A stretch of 64,000 bases of DNA from NCBI GenBank assembly GCA_020744225.1, contig JAGMWG010000002.1, forward strand, positions 496,001 through 560,000. The letters are read 5' to 3'. The translations under genes were made by a program, and so were the position numbers. This DNA comes from Paraphoma chrysanthemicola. Lineage: Eukaryota; Ascomycota; Dothideomycetes; Pleosporales; Phaeosphaeriaceae. This document shows positions 53,569 through 64,000 of this stretch, piece after piece (the first letter of the stretch is position 1; each line of letters opens with the position of its first letter). The notes under the pieces are model-generated. The model was not told where the DNA came from. It saw only the letters and a program-made list of their open reading frames with translations, and did no database searches.

Positions 53569-55549
53569 GGTGGTGGTGTGAGCGGGAGACGGTAGCGCAA
53601 GGGCTAAGGCTTGGAGAAGTGTTGCGCCTCAACTGTAGTGGGCGTTTGCGATCGTTTGGTGAGGTGTTTGCGATGCTCTCAGCTCTGGTTGAACGTTGGC
53701 GTCGCTATGGCGGCTGGTAGAGAGTGGTTTGGCGAGGTTTTATGGGCTTGCGAGGGGAATGACGTAGAAAATGTTCCAGTCGTCGAGTCAAGAAGATATA
53801 TCGTGGAGTTTGGTGTGAGGCAGCAGTGGGAAGCCCGTGATCTAGAAATTTCCCCGCGCTGCAGCTAAAAGGTTTGGCTGGACCCTGGCTAAGGCTAGCG
53901 TCATGGCTATTAGGACTTCACCGAGCCATGCTTCACTTTTTGTCCTTTCACTCTCTTCGTCAAGATGTTATTGAGAACATACCATGGAGGAGTCCTAGTG
54001 CAAATATGCTAGGTACCTGGGCCTCACTAATGGAGTTGCACAAGGACATTCTGCCACATTCGATCATGCCACAACTGCCCCACGCCTCTGTTTGCTGCGC
54101 GCGTATTGGCCGCGAGGCGTTTTCAGATTCAGTCTAGCCATTCTTCAGAGTCATTGAGTAATCGCTTGAAACTGCACACTGCAGGCGCTACGATGTGTTG
54201 TTGCCCTCGCAGAGCTTTCCACGACTTCTCCTTTCTCGTGGTGACAGCATGGATGCAAAGTTCTGCAACGTCTTGCTTTCGTATCTGGCCAACAGCTCCT
54301 AGTGGACGATCATTCCCTGCAGGAAACGTGGAGCTCAGGTTCCCGCTCATGTGCGTTAGTGGCAGCGGCCGTCGGTAGCTGATCGACGGATTCGACCAAA
54401 GCACAGGTTCCGCAACCGTGATCCCGGCACAGGCTTAAGCATGGAGAGGCTGCAGTACTCTGCGACCATGCAGGAGATTCTGTGGTGCTGTATTGGCTGC
54501 AAAATGCAAGATAACAACACAGCACCGCGTTGGTATGAGTCCTCGTGGGAAAATAACAATCAACAGATCACCACAACTCCTTCTGGGAAACATCTGCAGA
54601 ATCCACCAGGATCAGACGGCAACTGCGACATGCACTGCACATATCCGTCGTTCAGATCACTCTGGATCTGGTTCAAACAACATTCTCCCAAATCGGTAGA
54701 GCTGCTGTGCTTGATGGTAGTGCATGCGTATGGCCGACCATCTCAGCAGCCACCCATTTTCCTTCAGGCGCTACTCCACGAGATTGCTCGACCTTCGTAG
54801 TCCTCCAAGGCCAACCATATTTTCCACAACTCTCTGCCGCGAAGATCATACACCAAGTACTACCAAGGCCTGCAATTGAAACAGAATCGCCGTGCCCTAG
54901 CATCAAATCTTCTCTTGCTTGTATCTACAGGTGTTTATGCTTACTTTCGGTCAAATTAAGGAATCATTTTTATCACTTGATTCTAGCTTCATGCTGATCT
55001 GGTACATCGAACGCATTTAGATGCGCAGCTCCCACTATATGATATGCATTCCCATCATGCAAGAACATTCATTGCCAACTAAGTTGACATGAGAAAACGG
55101 CACAAGCATCGCGGACGTGGGGCCGAACCTGTGGCACAAGATACGCAATGGTGACTCGCACCCGGTGTACTTACATAGAAGGGCCGGACCGAATCTCAGG
55201 TAGGACAGCATTTGTACAAGCACTCTGGACTGTGCATCGGGTCGAGCTGAGAACCTGATTAGTCCGTATCTGTGCATCAGCATACAGACACAGGCAGTCA
55301 CGACAGCCACACTACTCTTATGCCCTAGACTATCTGCTGTGAACTGATGTTCGGTTGCCCGCGCATTATCTATGCTGTCCTGGCGAAAATGAAACTATTG
55401 AATCTATGCATGCGGATCGGGACCCGGTACCTGAGGTGTATCCCATGACAGCTGGCGAATAAATCAGCAGAGCTTGCTGGCAAGAGCATCTTAAGGGTTA
55501 CTATTCGCGTCCTCGTCCGCTTCAGACCAGTCGCTACCCACACTTCATA
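53569..55549. other. Intergenic, no gene seen
   Basis: Two kilobases with only short frames and no recognisable motif, upstream of both DIB1 and the GT2 gene. It should contain both promoters. Base composition is unremarkable. Confidence 0.4.
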
Positions 55550-57904
55550 ATGGCACACGCCCTTGAAGTCCAATCTGACCCTCAGGCAGAGTCAAGCACT
55601 GCCCAGCCGTCCATCGCCTCTCCAAGACCAGATTCTGACATCATTGAAGCTGGACCGTCCAGTTCGAATGTGGATGCAACTCCAATCGAACCTACAAGGC
55701 CGGAAGTGCGGCAAACACCGCAGCCTCTTCGATATGTTGAGTCGACTTCAAGTTCGTCCGGAGACGATATCGTTCCCGTCAATGATCAAGCGACCCCGGC
55801 AACCTACAAAAAGTCTCGATATGGCAAGTATGCGTACAGTGATCGCTATGAAACGAGCGAGTATGTTATCGAGCAACTTTCTGAATACGACGACATCGAC
55901 TTGGTCAAGCCGTGGCACAGAAAGCTGATCCTTTTACACCCAGTCGTCATTGTCTGGGTCTTCTTAACATACGCGGCTTATTATGGCTACCGTGTATGGT
56001 GCAACTACCAGTTTCGTCTGACTTATGGGGGATTGGACGAAGCATCATGGATATTCATCTGCGTTGAAGGCGTCATCCTACGTGCGTTCTCCACCACCAA
56101 ATTTTAAGCCGGACAGTGCACAAGCTAACACCTGGGCAGTACCGTACATGTCCTGGATGCTAGTCCTACTGCTATCCTTAGGTGACCGCAAAAGGCCAAA
56201 GCTTCGACTGCGAGGAGAAGCGGTGCCGACAGTTGACGTGCTTTTCACCACATGCGGAGAAGTTGTACCAATGATCATCAACACCGTCCGTGGAGCGTGC
56301 AACATCGACTACCCACCCGATCGCTACCGCATTATCATTTGCGACGACGACGCAGATCCGCACCTTGAAGAAGCTCTTCAGCCCCTGATGCGAGAGTATC
56401 CACACCTAGTGTACCAGGCACGCGTCAAGATTGAGGGTGTGCCGCACCACTACAAAGCAGGGAACTTACAATCTGGGATAGACTACGCCGTCACTCTACC
56501 AGGTGGGCCGGCAGAGTACCTGGCGACACTAGATGCCGATATGATACCGCACCCAGACTGGCTCCGTGCTATCCTCCCACATCTTCTGCGTGATCCTGAG
56601 CTCGCTCTTGTCTCTCCACCGCAGACATTTTGGAATGTACCAGCCGACGACCCGCTCTGTCAGTCCATCTGCGAATTCATCCATTATCTGGAACCGAGAA
56701 AGGACCACATGGGCGCGGCTTGGTGCACGGGCAGTGGCGTGGTGTTCAAGCGCTTCATCATCGACGAGCTCGGAGGATGGCCGACGCCTTCAATGGCCGA
56801 GGACCAGTTGCTCTCGTTTATGATGAACGGAGCAGGATATAAGACGGCATATTTGCATGAATTCATGCAAGTTGGCATGGTGCCAGAGAGCATCATCAAC
56901 CGTAAGTCTTCACAGCACTCTTAACTACCATCCTAACTAGCATCAGACCTCAAACAACGCACGCGCTGGGCAGTCGGTACACTCGAAACGGCACAAGAAC
57001 TAAACTGGGGCCTACCCGGAAAACACGTACATACTTACATCCCCCACAGTTCCACACATAAAACTGACATTGTTCTCAGACTAAACACATGACCTTCCCC
57101 CAACGCTGGTGCATCTTCACCTTCGCCTTCAACACCATGATGGCCATCCCCGTCTTCATCGCCTACTTCATCATCCCCGCACTCCTCTACTGGGGCCGTG
57201 ACCTGCTCGTCTACGTAACCCTTACCCAACTGCGCTGGCAAATCCGCCTATGCGCCATCTGGGTCGTATCGCTACGCATCAACGAAATCGTCCTCACGCT
57301 TCCGTCAGGATACATCCAAGGCCAACGCAGCGCAATGGCATGGCAATTCATGACGCCGTACCTCGCGGTCACAATTCTACGATGTTATATCCTACCCACG
57401 TGGCTCGGCGGGAAGAAAATCGCCTTCCTGGCCAGCGGCGCTATTCGCGATCGTCTAAAGGAGCGCAGCGCGACGCACCGCGCAGGGCTCTGGACACGTA
57501 TAAAGCTCATGGGCATACATTGCCGCATCTGGTTCTTTTGCTTGTTCGTTTCCTATTGCCTCGGCGCCGCGGGACTCGATTTCTGGCGCGCGCATCGTGC
57601 AGCCGTTGAGTCTGGGAATATTGAAGACGCACTGATGCACTTGTTGGTGAATAGCATGTTGCCGCCCATGTGGTGGTTGTTTCTGGCGCTGAGCTTCATG
57701 GTCCCGATTCTGTATGTCTTCTTTCCGCCGACGGTCCTGGATCGCGATGATATGATGAACTTTGATCAGAAGACTGGGGCTGGGCAGCCGAAGCATCAGG
57801 AGATTGAGCAAGTGTGGGGCGTGCTGCCATTGGTGAGGGAGGTGGTATGGGCACTTACTGTGGTGTATGTTATTGTGTTGTTTGTCGGGACGTTTATTTA
57901 CTGA
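55550..57904 (+). CDS. Cellulose-synthase-like glycosyltransferase family 2
   Basis: Four exons, 55550-56081, 56140-56901, 56947-57026 and 57080-57904, giving 732 aa with consistent phases. A disordered acidic/Ser-rich N-terminus (~1-110) is followed by membrane segments at ~120-145 and ~165-195. The cytosolic GT-A catalytic domain follows with DVLFTTCGE, IIICDDDADP (~245), ATLDADMIP (~308), WCTGSGVVF, MAEDQLLS (~398) and KQRTRWAVG (the Q-x-x-R-W motif, ~435). The C-terminus has four or five further membrane segments. The D, DxD, D and QxxRW set is complete, so it should be an active processive or semi-processive polysaccharide synthase in the plasma membrane or Golgi. The product (a beta-glucan, mannan or other polymer) is not determined. 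Not a chitin synthase: the QRRRW and EDR motifs differ. Confidence 0.93.
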
Positions 57905-58412
57905 TGGATGTGATCGAGTGGTTGGGTTAAATGGGAGGGGCAAACAGACCGGAAATGCGGAAGCGGGATGGAATTGCGTTGGGCCTTCTCATCGCGGTCT
58001 AATCTAAGATCTATGGTGCGAAATGTTTGCGGGACTTTTATACTGTAGGTGAGACGTGGAAGGTGAAGTCTCGATTTCTTGATAGCTATATCAAGTGATG
58101 GATATTCCTGTACCCTTATTCTTCTCCCAATTCTGCCTCCTTTGTCTATACTTCTTGATGCACGAGCTTATATTGCGGCAGTCGTGAGCTGGAGCTGTCG
58201 GTGTTCGGCATGACAGGTGAGGGGGCATTCCAATGGCTACTGTTGTCATGAGCGACTTGCTTCCCTGCATTTTGTTCTGCTACGTGAGAACCGTCTTGGG
58301 TATCGATGCAGAGCCTGAGCGGACGACAGCGAGACTGAGAACAGCCGGCCTAGATCGAATCTCAATTTAGGAGCCACGAAGCTGCGCTCAAATGCATACG
58401 AAGCTCGTCGCT
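57905..58412. other. Convergent intergenic region
   Basis: About 500 bp between the GT2 stop and the stop of the Cys-cluster protein on the other strand; 3' UTRs of both. No gene seen. Confidence 0.4.
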
Positions 58413-60593
58413 TCATCGACTGACACCACGTCCTCCCCTCTTGCTCTTCTTGGATGGCCTCGCCGGAGAACTTTCAGCGTTCCGCTTTCCCTTAGTAGAC
58501 GGGCTAGGACGTATACTGTCCGCATGATTGTCGGGCCTTTGACTACCATACCGCACAACTCTTTCCTTCGCTATTGCCAGCATGCGCTCCTCATCTTTTC
58601 GCACCGCCTCCTTGAGACCCAGCTTGAGCCCAACCTGCATGCTTTCACAAAAGCGATGATCCTCGCTCCCCTCTTCATGGTCATGAACGTCACACCAGCG
58701 ACTCAGCACAGCAGCGTCATGTCCTTCGATGAAGGGGTCGCGTACGTATGCTACTGTATACAACAGCTGAGCTAGCGCTAACGGTTCTAAGTCAGGATGA
58801 TCTTGGGTAAACTTTCGGTAATGGCCGACGTCTTGTGTTCCCCAAAGGAAAGAGTACAGTATCGTGAACCACTGGCAGAGCGGAGAGTCCGTGGGCAAGT
58901 GCTCAAATGCTTTTAGGGCCAGCTCGATCTCTGGTAAAGATCCCATCTTGCTGTAATTGGTGTTTTGAAATCTGAGCAGCACGATGTATGCCAAGTCGAA
59001 CTCGCACTGCTTGTACGCGAGAATATACAGCATGACAAGATTGCTGTAGTAGTCCTGGAGCTTGTACAAGCGCGAGACGTAGGGCCGAACCTCGCGACTG
59101 CGATGCAGTTGTGTGTACATTTCGCAGATGATCTTGCCAACATGCGGCGAGAAATGCAGGCCAATATTCTCTGCAAGGCTCAAAATGGCGGAATGGTTTG
59201 ATGCGCCCATCGTCGACCCGTCGACAGCAGATGGTGATCTAGACTCGGTTTTCGACCCGTGGTCCTCCTCGCCGTGGCCGACACCCACCACGCCTCTGGT
59301 ACGTGACTCTGTGTCTTCAGTGCTCATTCGGGAAGCCACACTGAGCTTGTTTGTGGCGATGGATGAAGGTGTCAGCATGGAATCCCTCATGAGTACGGGA
59401 TCGGCTATGCCAGTATCCACTTGAAGACCTGTATGGCGCCTCGCAGTTGGAGGCGGACTTACGCGCGGAGGACCGAGATCGCAGGTGATATCTCTGAGAC
59501 GGCAGTTTTGGCAGGCGTGGCCAAGTTTGGTGACGGCCAAGTTGCGAAACACCTGTCCATAGGCTTTACAACTGTAGCCGCGCTCAAGACACGGCCCGCA
59601 CCCGCCTCCATCAACAACCTCGCCATAGTCTGCTTGTATTGCTCGTGCGTGAGCAACTTCCATCTTGCGGGCCGGTTCGAACGCACTCCAGCCTTCCAAG
59701 ATCTTAGGCTCGTAGCATTCGAATTCTTGTGTCGAAGGAGTCTCTAACGCGAAGCTTGCCAGATCACGTAAGTGCTCGAAAGGGTCTGCATTATTGACTT
59801 GATAAGATGCTTGGTGATCGTCCTGAGTGACTTCTTCTGATGAGACTGTGGTGTTAGCTCCGCACGTCACCGTTGCCCAAGGGTATTGCTCGCGAATTCG
59901 CTGCTCCAAATCCGGGTCCTTGGTACACTCAACATCGTCCATCTCGATTGTCATTGTCTTCACACCTCTAGGATGTTCTCGGGTGGATATGCTTTCCTTC
60001 GCCGGTGAATTGAGCGCGTGGAGCGAGCTGCACACCTTGACTCCCGGAAATTGGTCTTTTAAATCTTGCTCAAGAGAAGATCCTAGGGCAGTTTCATCGA
60101 CAAGAAAACAGACGTCCTTGATTGATGCCGGGATCACGTCTTTCCGGACCACTTCCCATGATAACGCTACATGGCTGTTCAGTCGGGTGCTGTCTTCATC
60201 CGTCATGTTCCGTGTGCTGAACACTGCATCTCGGTCATCTCTATCTTCGCAGTTATCAGCATCGATGACGTCTTTTCCGAGTGAACTTCGCGTGAGCGAG
60301 TTTGAGTCCTCCGTTATTGGTGTCTCGACTAGCAATTGCCGGAGACCTTGAACAGCCACGCGCGCAAACTCTTGGATAATTTGCGCGGGATCGACCTCGT
60401 AGCTGCCAATCATACGACCCCCAGCGTTGAGATGCAGATTGAGTTTTTGCTTGCTGAACAAATGTTAGTCCTTTCCAGTCGCTGTAAAATGCAAGTCATA
60501 CAGTCGGGGATCGTTGTTGATAGAGAAAATGTCGACAGCGTCATCCTCCAAGCGCCGCAAAAGGTTGAATAGCTGACACTCATCGGCAGTCAT
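58413..60593 (-). CDS. Uncharacterised nuclear-type protein with two Cys triplets
   Basis: Two exons, 60593-60502 and 60453-58413, giving 710 aa. The first exon (MTADECQLFNLLRRLEDDAV) is joined by a GTATGA donor and a GACTAAC branch/CAG acceptor. Residues ~315-360 contain C-x2-C-x6-C (CGPCLERGYSC), 18 residues, and again C-x2-C-x6-C (CQNCRLRDITC). The count equals that of a Zn2Cys6 cluster but with an unusually long linker. Residues ~460-640 are helical and hydrophobic with LYKLQDYYSNLVMLYILAY, and the C-terminus has a Lys/Arg nuclear-localisation-like tail (KKSKRGGRG). A similar single triplet occurs in the 1315-2523 gene. Family unknown to me; a DNA-binding regulator is possible. Confidence 0.72.
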
Positions 60594-61371
60594 GACATAT
60601 TGATACGTCTTCTTTGCTTCTGGCATCGGCATTTTGGCCGGTTTGTGTGTTCTGCCAAAGCCCAGGAGCGATGGTTATACGAATGTCGCTCGTATCTTTT
60701 AAGCGAAAATATCTCGCAAGAGACTAAAAAGCCAAGATGTACTATGCGCGACTGGTCGCTGCAATCATTCCGCTCGACGAGGAGTTTGCGTGATCGCAAA
60801 GATTATACAGGGAGTGTCACTAGCCCAGCCAGCTGACTGTTGTGTAACCGCTCTCCCTACGAGTGCTTCGACGAGCTGAGAAAAGGTCCATTCGAACGAG
60901 GGTGAACAAGCAAACGCGGTAGAGACAGTGTGCAGTGTGGGCTAGTGAGACTGCAAGGACAAGCTCGGTGGTAAGCGATGATTGGAAGTAGTGGTGAGAG
61001 CGTGTCGCAATTCGAGGTCACGCCCGCTGATTTAGCGTGTCTGTTTCTGGCTAGACTGCATCCGTCAGCGCCACACGTCTCCTTTTGAACGGTCCCCTGT
61101 CCATGACCGCATTATCGCACACGATAACGTGACACTTCCGACGCAACGACTGCTTGCTCATGCGGCTTAACGAAGAGATGATATGGTCAGTCGCCCGACG
61201 CGTATGATACACTGGCACCGTACAATGGAGAGACAGATCATTCCTAAAATCGAAGGAGCGACTATGTACGAAGAAGGGACAAACTTTATGTACAAGAAAG
61301 ACGACCGCCTCGAGAGCCCAATATGCTAGGACTTGTGCCATATGACACCAGCGAGGTCAACCTGATCAACT
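60594..61371. other. Intergenic, no gene seen
   Basis: About 780 bp between the pectate lyase stop and the start of the Cys-cluster gene; short frames without motifs. Includes the promoter of the latter and the 3' UTR of the former. Confidence 0.4.
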
Positions 61372-62240
61372 TCAACCAGAGCACGTGCCCGCCTTCTTGG
61401 GCTCGCAGCCGCCAGCGCATCCAGTGTACATCTGGCACTTGACCTTGGCATCGGCGCACACGTTCTTGAGAGTCGCAGTATCGCCATAGTTGCTGTTGAT
61501 ACCTGCGAGTTCGCCACCAGACTTGGCGGTAACTCCCTCAATGTACACGTTGCGCTTGCACTGGGAAGAGCAGTTTCCGCAGGATCGGTACAGCTTGCCG
61601 TAGTCCTCAACGTAGAAGTTGATGATATTGACGGTTCCGCAACCATTGTGTTGGACAACCTGGATTTCATGAGCTTGCCTGTCTGTCATAACTGGGGGGA
61701 AAATTGGCTCACCTTGTCTGATGCATGGTATGCACCTCCGCCAATAACCCATGACTGAGCGCCAGCTTTGTCTCCCTTGATCGAAAGTGCGTCCTCACAA
61801 ACGTCCTCCCACCAGACGAACTAATTCAGACAGTTAGCAGTGTCGCTCGAAGCATACAAGGGTTGGCAACAAACCTCCAGAGTGCAGTGACCCTCGCAGT
61901 GGACACCTTCGGCCTGGTTCTTGCCAATGATCACGTTACGGAGAGTTGCGCCGGCCTTGAGCAGGAAGACGGCATCAGCAGGACCTTCTCACCGTCAGTT
62001 CATCGTCAAAGCTATGGACGGGAATAGAGACGTACCGCCTTCGCTATCGCCAGAGCAAGCACCGCTGCCACGGTCATACTTGTACCATGCTCCATCGAAG
62101 ACCTGGCCCGCGGCAACCTCGATCACCTTGCTGTTGGTCTTGGTGCCCACAGCTTTGGGCAATCCACCGGTGTATCCATTGCATGCAAGAGCAGCAGGAA
62201 GGAGGGCCGAGACGGCGGCTAGCGCAGCAGCAAACTTCAT
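61372..62240 (-). CDS. Secreted pectate lyase, polysaccharide lyase family 3
   Basis: Four exons, 62240-62036, 61984-61875, 61820-61713 and 61659-61372, giving 236 aa, the normal size for PL3. A signal peptide (MKFAAALAAVSALLPAALA) precedes the mature domain. Family signatures are ADAVFLLKAGATLRNVIIG, EGVHCEGHCTLE, FVWWEDVCEDALSIKG, VVQHNGCGTVNIINFYVEDYGKLYRSCGNC and GGELAGINSNYGDTATL. Fungal PL3 enzymes cleave de-esterified homogalacturonan by calcium-dependent beta-elimination, and have a parallel beta-helix with many Cys, as here. It would be secreted to degrade plant pectin, which suggests contact with plant material. Confidence 0.94.
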
Positions 62241-64000
62241 GTCGAAATGCAACGGGTTTTATCGATTTTTGAAGCAAGAGTACGATGGGAGGAGACGGAA
62301 GTGAGTGTCTTTGTTGGCTCGGGCTGCAGGAAGAATGCTGATGGGAATTGTCCTGATTCTTATAACTTCTGCTGAATCCTTGCGCCAATGCTCTTGACCG
62401 CAGCTCCTATATTCTCGATCCTCCAATGCAGGTTCAGAATATCATCCTGCTGCAATGAGACATGCTCCGTCTATGACTCCACTTCTCATTCGCGGACATT
62501 TGCTGAACTCCACTTGGTGCACGCAGTGCTTGGCGACAACATTTCCGCCCGGACACGACTCTGCCAAGCACTGTGGTGCTTGTCCTTGGCTTTCATATAC
62601 AAGGATCTGTGAGGCACACGTGGTTCGGATGTTTCTTTGCACTCCTGGCGCGATACTTGTCCTGAAACACTCGACCCACTTCCTGCTGTCGGACTTGTCT
62701 CATTCGAGGGCACAGCGTAAGGCTTAGCGCCGGAACACTGCCTTACCTCCTCAATTGTGGGATCATCCACCATTCATCATTTCGCCGACATCTAACAGTC
62801 CGTTTCTTGCAGCTAATCCACCTCAGTGCGATGGAGTGCTACTAGTATGGGGACTGCGACCTCACCCGCGCAAAGCGACCACACCAAGGCACTGCGAAGA
62901 AGGGCTGGAATCCCACATCCCTTAGCACGATGGATTGCCGACACGCTTTCATAATAAGCGCACGATAAGAGACTGCGCGAAGTCCCGCATCATTCATCCC
63001 AGGTTATCGAAATGGGCAGGTGTGCCAACAAGTTCTGCTTGCGGAAGCATAACCGCAGAGCCTTCGAATCATGGCTTGCATATAGCTACTCGCACAACTA
63101 CCAGCAGGGAAGATACTTGGCCGTGTTCGACGGGGAGACAGTGCACCAGAGCCAGGGGCGCTTCTGCTCTACTGTGCCATGTTTTCATCGAAAGTCGATA
63201 GCCCGGGCAATCCGACGCCTGCGAAGAAGTAGCCGATCCGTTCGCAGCTTCTCGGCTCAAAGATGTTGCGACAATTGAAAAAGAAAGCAGGTTTACCTGA
63301 ATTCGCTGTGCTGGGCGTTTCTTTCGAGCACATTGAAGCATGCAAGAGCATGCAGGATCACTTCAATTTAATCATCGCTACTCCATCTGGTCCTCTTCTG
63401 GAGGCTTAGATGCAATCCTGCAGTCTCCACATCTGAAGTACGGTGAAATGGGGCTCCATACTCTGGAGCACAACTGGTGGAAGAACCAACCTTTGTCACG
63501 AGGACTTCTATGGACGTATGCCGTATATGTCGGTAATCTGAGGAAGACGCATACCCCGGATTTTCTGCGCCCACACTCTGGGGTAGCGATAAGCCGTGGC
63601 ACGTCGGCGGATTATCGACGCGACGCTGCTATGATCCGCGGCTTCCACCAATCAGAAAGCCAAGCTTGATAAACACCACTCGTCAAGATACACCGAGGGC
63701 TATGAAGTCAGCGACAGACTTGTTAATACCCTAGGTGCAATATCGAGCGCTCTGTTCCCGTGTCGTAATTCGGATTTTTCAGACTCAAAAACACGGCTCG
63801 GCTGGCCGACATAAACTCTTGGGAAGAGAGCTTCAGTACTCAAGCTCAGGCCACAAATCGTGTGAAAACTAGGAATCGGATTGTCGGAAAAATTGTGCAT
63901 CAAACATAACAAGAAGCCGTCGTGGTCCTCTGTGAGCGTAGCTGGTTGTGTGCTTTTAGTGACTGCGACATAGAAGGTGTGTGCCGGAGACGGCTACCTG
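62241..64000. other. Right-end stretch without a supported gene
   Basis: About 1.8 kb. The left part is the pectate lyase promoter. Short frames at 63012-63278 and 63263-63409 (ending PSGPLLEA) have a slight coding look but no consistent start, splice or motif. A truncated or decayed gene is possible. Confidence 0.4.

Noticed and set aside
54441..54800. 119-codon plus-strand frame in the DIB1-GT2 intergenic region
   Set aside because: No motif, no upstream context, overlapped by other frames.
63012..63409. Possible small gene or gene remnant (CANKFCLRKHNRR and GLPEFAVLGVSFEHI segments)
   Set aside because: Pieces lie in different frames with no good splice sites joining them and no family match; could be a decayed gene but not supportable.
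1..64000. CRISPR arrays, rRNA genes, intact transposons
   Set aside because: None seen; a eukaryotic fungal window would not be expected to contain CRISPR.

Overview
This window looks like nuclear DNA of a filamentous ascomycete (Pezizomycotina, probably a dothideomycete). The evidence is short spliceosomal introns of about 45-70 bp with GTAAGT/GTACGT/GTATGT donors and CTAAC branch sites. It also carries typical Pezizomycotina families: a HET-domain protein, a fungal rhodopsin-like (SAT4/PTH11-type) membrane protein, a C2H2 regulator with a fungal_trans-like region, and a PL3 pectate lyase. The species assignment is inference. I assembled gene models by hand from reading frames plus splice consensus; about 24 genes are supported.

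Layout. 1-7.9 kb: the 3' end of a haloperoxidase-like gene, a lineage-specific protein, a P-loop/sulfotransferase-like protein and a seven-exon C2H2 transcription factor. 7.9-14.3 kb: a GC-rich stretch with no convincing gene. 14.3-15.3 kb: one protein of unknown function. 15.3-18.7 kb: an AT-rich, stop-dense stretch that looks like decayed repeat DNA. 18.7-19.6 kb: a small secreted collagen-like protein built from phase-1 repeat exons. 21-27.6 kb: a DET1-like histidine phosphatase, the spliceosomal PRKRIP1 (DUF1168) homologue, an S58 (DmpA-like) aminopeptidase and a secreted C69 dipeptidase homologue. 29-35 kb: a full-length ABCB multidrug transporter and a PRPP synthetase with a large disordered insert. 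36-44 kb: a rhodopsin-like membrane protein, a HET protein, and a divergent pair of a 2OG-Fe(II) oxygenase and a sugar-porter MFS protein. 44-54 kb: a compact housekeeping block with a VIT/vWA protein, DEG1/PUS3 pseudouridine synthase, GPI15/PIG-H, an N-terminally extended HUB1 and DIB1. 55-62.3 kb: a cellulose-synthase-like GT2, a Cys-cluster nuclear-type protein and a PL3 pectate lyase. 62.3-64 kb: no supported gene.

The genes do not form one pathway. Local groupings stand out. Three spliceosome-linked genes (PRKRIP1, HUB1, DIB1) lie in one 30 kb interval, with HUB1 and DIB1 tail to tail and HUB1 and GPI15 sharing a 160 bp promoter. Two peptidases are divergently arranged. The oxygenase and MFS pair could be a small metabolic unit. 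No CRISPR, rRNA or intact transposon was seen. The most unusual items are the modular-exon collagen-like secreted protein, the VIT/vWA protein carrying FG-rich and RNA polymerase II CTD-like heptads, and the RD-rich HUB1 fusion.
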